Shown: one piece after another, positions 47,413 through 56,128 of the stretch | How the letters are laid out: every line of letters begins with the position of its first letter | How positions within the stretch are numbered: the first letter of the stretch is position 1 | Assembly (NCBI RefSeq): GCF_004364315.1 | Contig: NZ_SOBR01000007.1 | Coordinates: forward strand, 93,806 to 157,805 | From: Chromohalobacter marismortui | GTDB lineage: Bacteria; Pseudomonadota; Gammaproteobacteria; Pseudomonadales; Halomonadaceae | DNA length: 64,000 nt | Direction of reading: 5' to 3' | The notes under the pieces: generated by a model | What the model saw: only the letters and a program-made list of their open reading frames with translations | What the model was told of the DNA's origin: nothing | The model's database searches: none | Made by a program: the position numbers and the translations under genes

Positions 47413-47446
47413 AAAAGAGCGACGTCCTTTAGGACGTCGCTCTTTT
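47413..47446. terminator. Terminator after tRNA-fMet
   Basis: Perfect 16-bp arms AAAAGAGCGACGTCCT and AGGACGTCGCTCTTTT with a 2-base loop, ending in a T-run on the plus strand and A/T-rich on the other. It can also end the minus-strand response-regulator transcript. Confidence 0.92.
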
Positions 47447-47516
47447 CGTTTGTGCCACTGGTCAATGCAATGCATCAGGCTCGCCATCGCCTCTCATCGC
47501 AACAAGGCAGGCGATA

Positions 47517-48152
47517 CTACGTCGGAAACGGCACCAACCCCAGCCGGATGGCCTCTTTCACCAGCCCGGCACTGTTATGCTTGCCCACGCGTCGCATGAT
47601 CTCCCGGCGATGCGCCTCGACGGTCTTGACGCTCAGATCCAACTGCTCCGCGATCGCCCGACTTCGACAGCCCTCCACAATGAGCTTGAGGATCTCCTGC
47701 TGGCGCCGAGTCAAAGAAGGCACGACAGACGGCGCCTGTTCAGTGGCGGCGAAGCCCGAGATATCGATCCCCGGATAGAGCACGCGTCGATTCGCCGCCG
47801 CCTGACGAATGGCAGTCTCGAGCTCATTGACGGCAGCATTCTTGTGCACGAAACCGCAGGCACCGACGTCCATGAGGCGCTCGACGTAACGGTCGCTGCG
47901 ATAGCTCGACGTGACCAGAATATTGATGCCGGGCCGCACCGTCTTGAGCCGGTGAATCAGGTCCCAGTCCTGAACGGGAAGCAACGCGGCATCGATCAGG
48001 GCCACGTCCACGGGATGGATACGAGCGGCCTCCAGGATTTCCTGCCCGCACGCCCCCTCCGCGACCACCTGGATGCCCTGGAAAGAATTGATGAGGTGAG
48101 CGAGAGCAGCACGGACCAGCAAGTGATCTTCTGCGAGGAGGAGATTGATCAT
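47517..48152 (-). CDS. NarL/FixJ-type response regulator
   Basis: 211 residues. Receiver domain: acidic pair E8-D9 (LLLAEDHLLV), probable phosphoacceptor D54 (VALIDAALLPV), T81 (ILVTSSY) and K104 (GFVHKNA), so all key residues are present. A LuxR-type HTH follows at about 145-205 (LTRRQQEILKLIVEG; SRAIAEQLDLSVKTVEAHR). No sensor kinase is adjacent. It starts 9 bases after the stop of the degenerate regulator gene upstream, so the two are co-transcribed, divergently from the KaiC-like gene. Targets unknown. Confidence 0.88.
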   Translation of the reverse strand: MINLLLAEDHLLVRAALAHLINSFQGIQVVAEGACGQEILEAARIHPVDVALIDAALLPVQDWDLIHRLKTVRPGINILVTSSYRSDRYVERLMDVGACGFVHKNAAVNELETAIRQAAANRRVLYPGIDISGFAATEQAPSVVPSLTRRQQEILKLIVEGCRSRAIAEQLDLSVKTVEAHRREIMRRVGKHNSAGLVKEAIRLGLVPFPT

Positions 48153-48161
48153 GTCATCCGT

Positions 48162-48887
48162 TTATTCTTGTTCGTCCTTGCCAAACCGTTCGTGGCGATG
48201 AATAGCCGTCCGAGATGCACCCGGCGACAGCACGCCAAGAGAGACCGCTTGCTGTAGCGCCTTGCTACAATCGCGTCCGCGTAGCTTAGCCAAGCACGCA
48301 ATGGCGATTTCGGCATCGCCAGACGATACATTCAACGCCTTGGCAATCCGTTCCAAAGGCGTGCCATCACTAAGCCATCTTTCCGAGTCGTGATAAACGG
48401 CGGATACGTCATCATGGCCTAAAACGGCGTTATTGGGGCTGGCCGTTTTAGCCCACTCATTAGCCAGCATGCTACGAAAAATGGAAGGGCAAATAAAGGT
48501 GCCCCCCACTGTGGCCAGCATCATAGCATCTTCCAAATCTTCTGACTTGGCATTCCCCAGAAGGAACCCGGATGCCCCCGTTGCAAGGACGCTTTCAATG
48601 GCGCCGAGACGTTCCGGAACGGAAAGGACGATCATCGGCGTCTGGTCGCCAATCGCGGCCACATCCTCTCTATTTCGAATCAATAGGTCGTAGTCAATAA
48701 GTATGACATCCACTGGCGTGGCACATATGACGCTCTTGATGTCACGCACACTCCCGACCTCGCAAACCATGTCGACCTTGGGGCGCTCGCTCAGGAGCAT
48801 CTGCATCCCCTTGCGTACCAATAAACGATCATCAGCGATCAGCACTCGTAGGGAACGGTGAAGCTCTGTTTCTTTCAACGTATCCAT
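48162..48887 (-). CDS. Degenerate response regulator (pseudo-receiver with reduced HTH)
   Basis: 241 residues from MDTLKETELHRSL. The receiver keeps the acidic pair (LIADDRLLV, D19-D20), a possible phosphoacceptor D65 (ILIDYDLLI) and S89 (VLSVPE). The invariant Lys after beta-5 is Gly (GFLLGNA, position 111). The C-terminal part resembles a LuxR HTH (LERIAKALNVSSGDAEIAI) but lacks the usual LT-x-RE start and basic recognition helix. It may therefore act by protein contact rather than by phosphorylation and ordinary DNA binding. Base use is less GC-rich than its neighbours. First gene of a pair with the intact regulator. Confidence 0.75.
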   Translation of the reverse strand: MDTLKETELHRSLRVLIADDRLLVRKGMQMLLSERPKVDMVCEVGSVRDIKSVICATPVDVILIDYDLLIRNREDVAAIGDQTPMIVLSVPERLGAIESVLATGASGFLLGNAKSEDLEDAMMLATVGGTFICPSIFRSMLANEWAKTASPNNAVLGHDDVSAVYHDSERWLSDGTPLERIAKALNVSSGDAEIAIACLAKLRGRDCSKALQQAVSLGVLSPGASRTAIHRHERFGKDEQE

Positions 48888-49186
48888 GCTCTGGGCACCT
48901 CCGGTGTCAATGAATGATGGCCGTGCGGAACGCCTTGCAAGGAATAGATAAAAACACTTAAAGTTACGTTGCAACAAACGCTTTTTTATAGGTCTTTTCG
49001 AATATAAATAGGCTTTTTTTAAGTGTTTACACTTATATTTTTACATGAACCTCGAGTGGAGCAGAGCCACTTGGTCGCTTGCTCATCGGCGACACCCCGT
49101 TTGCGTCGAATCGCCTTCAAGTGGATGAACGCCTCAGAGGTAAGCAACGCGAGGCAAGATAGATCGTTCAACAGGGAGATCTTGGC
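48888..49186. promoter_or_regulatory. AT-rich divergent control region of the KaiC-like module
   Basis: The 299-base gap contains an AT-rich core (about 48945-49050), striking in this GC-rich sequence. AAACACTTAAA (48952-48962) is repeated inverted as TTTAAGTGTTT (49018-49028). AAGTGT-TT-ACACTT (49021-49034) is a tight dyad using the same half-site. GTTGCAAC (48968-48975) is another 8-bp palindrome. The half-site ACACTT thus occurs three times, suggesting binding of one regulator at two places with a loop between. No coding frame was seen. Confidence 0.65.
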
Positions 49187-50638
49187 GTGAATGAGCCGCA
49201 CGGAGAACGCATACACGTTGCCATCCCAGGGCTGGAGCAAGTGCTCAACGGCGGGTTTCTGCCCGGACGCTCCTACCTGGTATCAGGCGGGCCGGGTACC
49301 GGGAAAACCACGCTGGGTCTTCAGTACCTGGCCTCTTCGTCCGATGGAAATGGCTTGCTGATCAGTCTCGGCGAGTCGGAGCGCAATCTGCGTGCGGATG
49401 CCCACCGCATCGGCCTTTCCCTCGATGGCATCAGCGTGATCGATCTATCGCCGGGATCCGGTGCCCAATCGGAAGCGACCTACACGCTGTTGGAGCCCTG
49501 GGAAGCGGAGGGCGTGGATATACGCTCCCAGGTCGAGGCCCTGTTTCCCGACGGGCCACCGAAACGCGTGTTCATCGATGCACTGAGCCAACTGCGTCAG
49601 CTCATGCCGGATGCTTATCAGTTCCGTAAACAAGTGATGGGGCTGCTCGAATACCTGAACGGCGCTGGCGCAACCGTCGTTTATACAGCAGAACACGGCT
49701 CTTCGGCGGACGAGGATCTAAGGTATCTGGGCGACGGTATCCTGGAGCTGGCGTATCGGGAAGATCGGCGGGTACTGCGCATTCTCAAGTTCCGAGGCTC
49801 CGGGTTTGCCGAGGGCGAACACACGCTACGACTCGGTGATCGCGGCATGCAGGTCTTCGAGCGCCTGATGCCCGGCGAGCACCGACGTGCGTACGAGGCG
49901 GAAGAATTGCCCTGCGGCATCGAGGAGCTGGACCGTCTATCGGGCGGCGGCGTCACCCGGGGGACCGTCACCATCATTTCCGGCCCGACCGGGGTCGGCA
50001 AGACCTCGCTCGGGCTTCAATACATGCACGAGGCGGCACGGCGTGGCGAGCGCTCCGTGGTCTATACGTTCGAGGAAAACCTGGGGACGCTCCGCAAGCG
50101 CTGCGAGACGATTGGCATCCCCGTCTCGGACATGCTGGCGAAAGGCTCGCTGAGCATCGATGAAGTCGAGCCTTTGCACTACTCACCGGATGAATTCGCC
50201 TGGCGAGTCCGAACCGAAGTCGAGCAGGAAGGGGCCCGCATGATCATGCTCGACAGCCTCGCAGGTTTTCGCCAATCCGTCAGGGACGCTGACATCAAAG
50301 CTCACACGCATGCGCTGTGCCATTACCTCTCCAACATGGGCGTCACGGTCCTGCTCATCAATGAACAATCAGCGATCGCGGGCGAAGAGCTGCGCCCCTC
50401 GGAAGACGACATCAACTACCTGGCGGACACGATCATTCTGTTGCGCTACATGGAGCTCGACGGTGGGCTGCGCAAGGCCATCGGGATCCTGAAAAAACGC
50501 ACGGGAGACTTCGAAAAGACGTTACGGGAATTCCAGATCACCAGCGACGGCTTGCGCGTTGGCGCGCCACTCTACGGCCTGCGGGGCATCCTGCAGGGAA
50601 TCCCTTCAAAGACAGCGCCCCTCGATGCCACCGAGTAG
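49187..50638 (+). CDS. KaiC-like double-domain ATPase (RecA/RAD55 family)
   Basis: 483 residues from GTG at 49187, with AGGGAG 8 bases upstream. CI domain: Walker A GGPGTGKTT (34-42), catalytic Glu in LGESERN, Walker B RVFIDALSQL (D131). CII domain: Walker A GPTGVGKTS (266-274), FEEN (E296-E297), Walker B RMIMLDSLAG (D356). The segment matching the cyanobacterial phosphosites Ser431-Thr432 reads Asn410-Tyr411 (DDINYLADTIILLRYMEL), so the clock-type phosphorylation sites are missing. No kaiA or kaiB is nearby. It overlaps or nearly abuts the GGDEF-EAL gene, so it probably works in a signalling switch with c-di-GMP. Cytoplasmic. Confidence 0.9.
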   Translation: MNEPHGERIHVAIPGLEQVLNGGFLPGRSYLVSGGPGTGKTTLGLQYLASSSDGNGLLISLGESERNLRADAHRIGLSLDGISVIDLSPGSGAQSEATYTLLEPWEAEGVDIRSQVEALFPDGPPKRVFIDALSQLRQLMPDAYQFRKQVMGLLEYLNGAGATVVYTAEHGSSADEDLRYLGDGILELAYREDRRVLRILKFRGSGFAEGEHTLRLGDRGMQVFERLMPGEHRRAYEAEELPCGIEELDRLSGGGVTRGTVTIISGPTGVGKTSLGLQYMHEAARRGERSVVYTFEENLGTLRKRCETIGIPVSDMLAKGSLSIDEVEPLHYSPDEFAWRVRTEVEQEGARMIMLDSLAGFRQSVRDADIKAHTHALCHYLSNMGVTVLLINEQSAIAGEELRPSEDDINYLADTIILLRYMELDGGLRKAIGILKKRTGDFEKTLREFQITSDGLRVGAPLYGLRGILQGIPSKTAPLDATE

Positions 50639-50660
50639 ATTCCCCGAGCTATTCTCGCGG

Positions 50661-52952
50661 ATGTCGACTGACGCCGAAGAGCCGATTCATGTGCAGATCG
50701 CGCTCAAATCCCGAGCGGACCAACGCCTACTGGTACGTCTCCTGCGCGATGCGGGGCTGACGCCGCACGCCGTGGCCCTGCCAGACCAACGGGCGGATCT
50801 GGTGATCGTCGACGCCTCGGCCTGGGAGCACGCCTGCGAGCAACTGCGCGTGGCCCGCGAGCACGCCCATCCCATCGTGTTTCCTGTGCTGGCGATCGCC
50901 GGTAAGGAAGCCGCCTCTGCCGCATGGGCCTATCGCGAGCTCGGGGCCCATATCGATGATCTGGTGGAGCTGCCAACATCAAGGACCGTACTCCTGTCGC
51001 GTGTGGGCAATTTGCTGAGGCTGCGCCGACTGTCCTTGGCGCAGGCCCACGACCACCGCTCGACCCAGCAACAACTGAATGCCGTCAATCGTGCCTTTGA
51101 GACCTTGCATGCCTGCAACGAGATGATGGTGCGTGAATCCACCGAGGACGGGCTGCTGCAATCCGTGTGCGAAGCCATTGCACAATTCGAAGGCTATGCC
51201 TTGGCCTGGGTCGGCTTTGCCAACGACGACAAGCAGGTGACCAAGTGTTATATCGCCGGGAAAGCCGCCGACTACGCGCAGGCCATCGAGGTGAATGTCG
51301 ACGGTTCTCCCAAGAGCCAGGGGCCGATTGGCCAGGCGATCGTCAGCGGCAGCACGCAGATCGTTTCCGACATGCGGGCCGATCCACGCATGGCGCCCTG
51401 GCGGGAGCAGATCATCGCCCGGGATCTAAGCGCGGTGATCGCATTGCCCTTGAAGGTCTCGGCAGGGCCAAGCGGCGTGCTGGCAGTCTACTCGAAACGA
51501 TCGGGGGATTTCGCCACTGACGAACGTGCGCTGCTCGAGCGTCTCGCCGACAACCTCACGGTCGGCCTTGACCGCCTGCGCCTGCAAAATGAACGCAAGG
51601 CCCAGAGCCAGGAGATACAAAGGCTCGCCTATCAGGATCCGGTGACCGGCATGGCGAACCGCCGCTCCTTGCTCGACAGGCTGAATCGGCTCGTCACTCA
51701 GGCGGATCACGACCAAGCGGCCGCCATCCTGTTCATCGACCTGGATGACTTCAAACTGGTCAACGATGTGCTGGGACACAAACTTGGCGATAGCGTGCTC
51801 CAGAACGTCGCCTGGCGTATCAGCAATACGCTGCGGGACGGTGATATTGTCGCGCGCCAGGGTGGCGATGAGTTCATCGTGGTCATGGTGGATGCCCCGC
51901 GTTATCCGCCCCCTGATGAAGAAAGCGTCAGGACACGCCTGACCCGAGGCGCCGACGAGTTGGCGCAGCGCATACACCGCACGCTATGCCAGCCGTTCGA
52001 GATCGATGGCCATGCTCATCGGCTTGGCGCCAGTATCGGCATCAGCCTCTTACCGTTTCTGAGCGATACGCCCGAAACGGTCATCGACCAGGCCGACATG
52101 GCCATGTATGCCGCCAAGCATTCAGGGCAAGGCACCGCTTTTTTCTCTCCCGAGCTCGCCGCTGGCCGTCAGCAACGTCTCTCGCTGGAAGCCAAGCTGC
52201 ACCACGCGTTGACGGCTGGCGAATTGCAACTGAATTACCAGCCCGTCTGGGAGCTCGACAGCGGGCGCATCATCGCCGTGGAAGCCCTGCTGCGCTGGCG
52301 AGACGACGAAGGCCACATGATCTCGCCGGCCACGTTCATCCCGGTTGCCGAGGAAATCGGCTTGATGGGAGCGCTCAGTGAATGGGTCATCGAAGAGGCC
52401 GCCCGGCAACTTGCCTCCTGGCGCGAAGCCGGACTCGAACTCACCATGGGCGTCAATCTATCCGTATCACAGCTGCAGGGACCTGAGGCGGCACGCGCGA
52501 TACACGATCAGATCGTCGCGCTTGGCAGCGACCCACGCTGGTGGCTGCTCGAATTGACGGAAGAGGCCGTCATGAAGACCCCCGAGGCGGTCATGGAAGC
52601 GATGCGCCTGCTCAGCGACGCCGGCTTTCGGCTAGCACTGGACGATTTTGGACGCGGCTATTCATCGCTCGCGCGCTTGCAGGCCATGCCACTGCACACC
52701 CTGAAAATCGACAAGCTGTTCGTCGATAGTCTCCAGGAAGAGGTCCCCGATGACCGCGTCGTGCGCACGGTGGTCGAGCTGGCCCGTCAATTTTCGCTGC
52801 GTGTCGTGGCCGAAGGGATCGAGCACATTGAGCAAGCCCAGCAACTGGCCAAGATGGGATGCAGCTTCGGGCAAGGGTTCTGGGTCAGCCCCGCGATACC
52901 CGCCAGCGAGATCCCCGCCCTGATGCAAGGCCGCGTCTCTCCCATGCACTGA
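50661..52952 (+). CDS. GAF-GGDEF-EAL protein with N-terminal pseudo-receiver (c-di-GMP metabolism)
   Basis: 763 residues from ATG 50661; an ATG at 50625 overlapping the kaiC-like stop would add 12. Residues 8-120 resemble a receiver with a possible phosphoacceptor Asp51 (LVIVDASAWE). GAF domain about 145-310. GGDEF domain: intact GGDEF at 401-405 and an I-site RxxD (RDGD, 392-395), so an active and feedback-inhibited cyclase is expected. EAL domain: EALLRW (541), NLSVSQLQ, ELTEEAVM, DDFGRGYSS, KIDKLFVD, AEGIEH, so phosphodiesterase residues are intact too. No membrane segment. Its position after the KaiC-like gene suggests the two are functionally joined. Confidence 0.92.
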   Translation: MSTDAEEPIHVQIALKSRADQRLLVRLLRDAGLTPHAVALPDQRADLVIVDASAWEHACEQLRVAREHAHPIVFPVLAIAGKEAASAAWAYRELGAHIDDLVELPTSRTVLLSRVGNLLRLRRLSLAQAHDHRSTQQQLNAVNRAFETLHACNEMMVRESTEDGLLQSVCEAIAQFEGYALAWVGFANDDKQVTKCYIAGKAADYAQAIEVNVDGSPKSQGPIGQAIVSGSTQIVSDMRADPRMAPWREQIIARDLSAVIALPLKVSAGPSGVLAVYSKRSGDFATDERALLERLADNLTVGLDRLRLQNERKAQSQEIQRLAYQDPVTGMANRRSLLDRLNRLVTQADHDQAAAILFIDLDDFKLVNDVLGHKLGDSVLQNVAWRISNTLRDGDIVARQGGDEFIVVMVDAPRYPPPDEESVRTRLTRGADELAQRIHRTLCQPFEIDGHAHRLGASIGISLLPFLSDTPETVIDQADMAMYAAKHSGQGTAFFSPELAAGRQQRLSLEAKLHHALTAGELQLNYQPVWELDSGRIIAVEALLRWRDDEGHMISPATFIPVAEEIGLMGALSEWVIEEAARQLASWREAGLELTMGVNLSVSQLQGPEAARAIHDQIVALGSDPRWWLLELTEEAVMKTPEAVMEAMRLLSDAGFRLALDDFGRGYSSLARLQAMPLHTLKIDKLFVDSLQEEVPDDRVVRTVVELARQFSLRVVAEGIEHIEQAQQLAKMGCSFGQGFWVSPAIPASEIPALMQGRVSPMH

Positions 52953-52992
52953 GTGGACGACTGACGCGCTGGGGCCGTGGATTGCCTCGGGG

Positions 52993-53772
52993 TTACCGCC
53001 CTCCCTCCGTGTCGAGAGCAGCCATGCCCAAGCGACCGATCCCCGGCAACTTGAGCGCCGGCCGCGTGATATCCACGCCCAGCGTCAGCCCCAGCAGGTG
53101 CCACTCGACACCTTCGTCATACGCCACGGTCAACCCGAACAGTCCGCCGCCCAGCGATACTTGATAACCGGTCCCGCTAGGCGCCTCGGCCACGAGGGCG
53201 TCCAGCAGGTAATCCTTGCCGACAGCGGTCGGTGGAAAATCGACCTGCAACTCCGGCACACGCCGCACCACCCAGGCCACGAAGGTATTGCTATTGGGAC
53301 CCGGCCACACGCGGTAGCGATCGGTCGCCGGATAGGCCGCCACGGCATCGCGGATCTCGGGAATCGCCCGCGCGGCCGCGTCACCACTTACTTCGGCAAT
53401 CAGGGTCGGCGCGCTACCATACCAGGCGCGATCGGGTACATCGGGACGCGACGAGACCGTGGGCCGCCGCCAACCGAGGACCTGGTGGACCTGGTAATGC
53501 CTCGCACCGGCTGGCTTGGTAGCGATCCAGGTATGCACACCGAACGCACCTCGCCAATCGAAAGCGCGGGCCGCGTATACCTGCACCAGGGCCTGGGGAT
53601 GGGCACGCGGCGCGGGCGCCAGTTCCGCCGACGAACGGTCCGCCCGCGACCAGACGCCACCCAGCTCGATACGCTGACTCGCCAGCATATAGGCCGGACC
53701 GGCCAGCAGCAGGGCGAGCACGATCAGCAAACTCACCGTCACCCCTAGGCCTGTCTTGATCATTCGATGCAT
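52993..53772 (-). CDS. DUF3750 family protein
   Basis: 259 residues from MHRMIKTGLGV, with a single N-terminal membrane anchor or signal (GVTVSLLIVLALLLAGPAYML) and the rest outside the cytoplasm. The segments RAFDWRGAFGVHTWIATKP, YGSAPTLIAEVSG, YRVWPGPNSNTFVAWVVRR and LPGIGRLG are typical of DUF3750, a family without established function. NSNTF is its best-conserved motif. It converges on the GGDEF-EAL gene with a 40-base gap, and is divergent from the thioredoxin-like gene. Confidence 0.82.
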   Translation of the reverse strand: MHRMIKTGLGVTVSLLIVLALLLAGPAYMLASQRIELGGVWSRADRSSAELAPAPRAHPQALVQVYAARAFDWRGAFGVHTWIATKPAGARHYQVHQVLGWRRPTVSSRPDVPDRAWYGSAPTLIAEVSGDAAARAIPEIRDAVAAYPATDRYRVWPGPNSNTFVAWVVRRVPELQVDFPPTAVGKDYLLDALVAEAPSGTGYQVSLGGGLFGLTVAYDEGVEWHLLGLTLGVDITRPALKLPGIGRLGMAALDTEGGR

Positions 53773-53915
53773 ACCACCGCCTCTAGAAAAAGATAGTACG
53801 CCACCTTCCGCCGGCGCCGGGGCTTGAATCCACGCCTCGTGACCCGCATAACGATGGCAGCTGAAGAGCGTTTCCACGCTTCATGTTCACACCATACTAT
53901 CGAAAGGCCACTGCC

Positions 53916-54866
53916 ATGCCGATCATCGACCCGCGTACCGGCGAACCCCTCACGCCGTCCCAGGACGCAGACACCAGCGCCAACGCGTCTCAGGCCAACG
54001 CCGGCCATCAGGACGCCTCTCAGTTCATCGTCGATGTCGATATGTCCAACTTCCAGCAGGTCGTGCTCGAGGGCTCGATGCAGGGCCCGGTGCTGCTTGA
54101 CAGTTGGGCGCCCTGGTGCGAGCCGTGCAAGAATCTCATGCCGGTACTCGAGAAGCTGGCCCGCGAATATGGCGGCGCCTTCACCCTGGCCAAGCTCAAC
54201 ATCGAGGACAATCAGGAAATCGCCACGCAACTGGGTATCCGTTCGGTGCCCGATGTCAAGCTGATCGTGCAAGGCCAGCTTTACGATCAGTTCCAGGGAG
54301 CGCTGCCCGAATCGCAGATTCGCGAATGGTTATCGCAGTATCTCAAGGCGCCCGAAGCTGCCGAAGCGACACCCGAGGAGCAGGCCCAGCAGGCCCTCGA
54401 AGCCGGTGATGCCGCGACGGCACGCGACATCTACGAGACGCTGGTCAAGGAGTGGCCCGAGCATTACGACTATCAGATCGAGCTCGCCGGCGCACTACTC
54501 GCGGACGGCAACCCGACCGATGCCCGGGGGCTGCTCGACAATCTGCCGCCGGAACATCGCGACACCCCCAAGGCCCGTGGCGTTCGCGCGCGCATTGAGT
54601 TCGGGGAAGAAGCGCCTGACGCCGAGGAGTTGGCCGCACTGGGGGAACGCGACGACAGTGAAGCGCAATTCAAACGTGCCCTGCGTCAGGTCGCCGACGG
54701 CCAATACGAAGCCGGCCTCGATGCGCTACTCGCCTTGATGAAAGCGGACCGCGCCTACGCTGACGACGTGGCTCGCAAGACCTTGCTGCGTGTCTTCGAT
54801 GCCCTCGGCGCCGACCACCCGCTGACGGTCGCCTACCGCCGCAAGATGTTCGCACTACTCTACTGA
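53916..54866 (+). CDS. ybbN: Thioredoxin-TPR chaperedoxin (YbbN/CnoX family)
   Basis: 316 residues from MPIIDPRTGEPL. Thioredoxin domain at about 40-145 with an intact W-C-E-P-C (APWCEPCKNLMPVLEKL); the E. coli protein has SQHC instead, so redox activity is more likely here. C-terminal half: TPR-like helices (EQAQQALEAGDAATARDIYETL; FKRALRQVADGQYEAGLDALL). CnoX protects chaperone substrates from over-oxidation and passes them to GroEL or DnaK in E. coli. The unusual first 30 residues are hydrophilic and not a signal peptide. A hairpin terminator follows. Confidence 0.9.
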   Translation: MPIIDPRTGEPLTPSQDADTSANASQANAGHQDASQFIVDVDMSNFQQVVLEGSMQGPVLLDSWAPWCEPCKNLMPVLEKLAREYGGAFTLAKLNIEDNQEIATQLGIRSVPDVKLIVQGQLYDQFQGALPESQIREWLSQYLKAPEAAEATPEEQAQQALEAGDAATARDIYETLVKEWPEHYDYQIELAGALLADGNPTDARGLLDNLPPEHRDTPKARGVRARIEFGEEAPDAEELAALGERDDSEAQFKRALRQVADGQYEAGLDALLALMKADRAYADDVARKTLLRVFDALGADHPLTVAYRRKMFALLY

Positions 54867-54878
54867 GCGGTTACTCGC

Positions 54879-54909
54879 CGGGGGATATCTTGCGCCAGGA
54901 TATCCCCCG
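54879..54909. terminator. Bidirectional terminator between ybbN and the MalY/PatB gene
   Basis: Perfect 11-bp arms CGGGGGATATC and GATATCCCCCG with a 9-base loop, between converging genes. Confidence 0.8.
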
Positions 54910-54933
54910 TTCACCGCACGCCCCTGAGCAGGG

Positions 54934-56091
54934 CTACCCGGCAGGGCGCAGCCGTGCATCGAGACGTTCCAGCGCCTCTTCGAGCACAGGGGTGGGCGTG
55001 CCAAAATTCAATCGCGCAAATCCCGGGCATCCGAAATCGGCACCGTCGGACAACGCGACGCGCGTCGAGTCCAGCAGGGTTTGCTGCGGCGATACGCCGA
55101 GCCCCGCCTCGCGCATATCGAGCCACGCCAGATAAGTCGCCTCAGGCGCCGACATCGTCACCCCAGGCCACCGGGATACCTGATCGCGCAGTCTCTGCAG
55201 ATTCGTATCAAGCGTCGCCAGCAATTCGCGCCGCCAAGCCTCACCATGCGCATACGCCGCCTGCGAGGCGGTCAGCCCCAGGATATTGACCTCCGGCAGC
55301 AACCCGTCTGCCGCCTCGCGAAAACGCTGCCTTAGCTCAGGATCGGGAATCACCGCACAGGCACTGGACAGCCCGGCGATATTGAACGTCTTGGACGGTG
55401 CCCAGAGCGTGATCGTGCGTTGGGCCAGGGCCGGCGATAAAGACGCTAACGGGCAGTGCTGGCGCGTCGCATCGAGTATCAGGTCGCAATGCAGCTCGTC
55501 GGAGACGATCAACAGATCGTGGCGCTCGGCGAGCTCGCCCAGAGCGTGCAGTTCGTGCTGGTCCCAGACGCGTCCCGTGGGATTGTGCGGATGGCACCAT
55601 AACAACAGCCGTGTCTGCGGCGTGATCGCCGCTTCCAGCGCTTCGAGATCGAGGCGCCAAGGCGCCCCCGGCGTCTCGGGTTCGGCCAGCATCACGCGCT
55701 CGGCAATGCGCCCACTGCGTTCGGCCACACGCAGAAATGGCGGATAGATCGGCGTCGCCGTCATCACCGCCTGGCCAGGACTGCAGAAGGCCTGAGCGGC
55801 CAGATGCAGCGCCGGCACCACGCCGGGGATCCATACCTGCCAGTCAGGCGCGATCGACCAGCCATAGTGATCGGCGCTCCACGCACAGAGCGTCTCGCGC
55901 AGGGTATCGGTCAACCTGCCATAACCGAAGACACCATGGGACACGCGTTCTTCGAGCGCCGAGACGACCGCCGGGGGCGACACGAAATCCATGTCCGCGA
56001 CCCATAGCGGCAGCACATCGTCGGCATAACGCTGCCATTTCTGGGAAGGATACTGTCGCCGATCCAGCGGCGTGGCAAAATCATATGACAT
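54934..56091 (-). CDS. MalY/PatB-family PLP C-S lyase (cystathionine beta-lyase-like)
   Basis: 385 residues from MSYDFATPLDRRQ. A fold-type I aminotransferase of the MalY/PatB class, which cleaves cystathionine or similar C-S bonds rather than transaminating. Family marks: PLWVADMDFVSPPAVVSALEERVSHGVFGY near the N terminus (WVADMDF), LLLWCHPHNPTGRVW (N for PLP), LIVSDELHCDLIL (D), and the Schiff-base lysine in APSKTFNIAGL. The exact substrate is uncertain. Starts only 37 bases from the divergent gene at 56129. Confidence 0.88.
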   Translation of the reverse strand: MSYDFATPLDRRQYPSQKWQRYADDVLPLWVADMDFVSPPAVVSALEERVSHGVFGYGRLTDTLRETLCAWSADHYGWSIAPDWQVWIPGVVPALHLAAQAFCSPGQAVMTATPIYPPFLRVAERSGRIAERVMLAEPETPGAPWRLDLEALEAAITPQTRLLLWCHPHNPTGRVWDQHELHALGELAERHDLLIVSDELHCDLILDATRQHCPLASLSPALAQRTITLWAPSKTFNIAGLSSACAVIPDPELRQRFREAADGLLPEVNILGLTASQAAYAHGEAWRRELLATLDTNLQRLRDQVSRWPGVTMSAPEATYLAWLDMREAGLGVSPQQTLLDSTRVALSDGADFGCPGFARLNFGTPTPVLEEALERLDARLRPAG

Positions 56092-56128
56092 GCTAAGACC
56101 CATCGACTCGAACGGAAGACTCTCGAAC

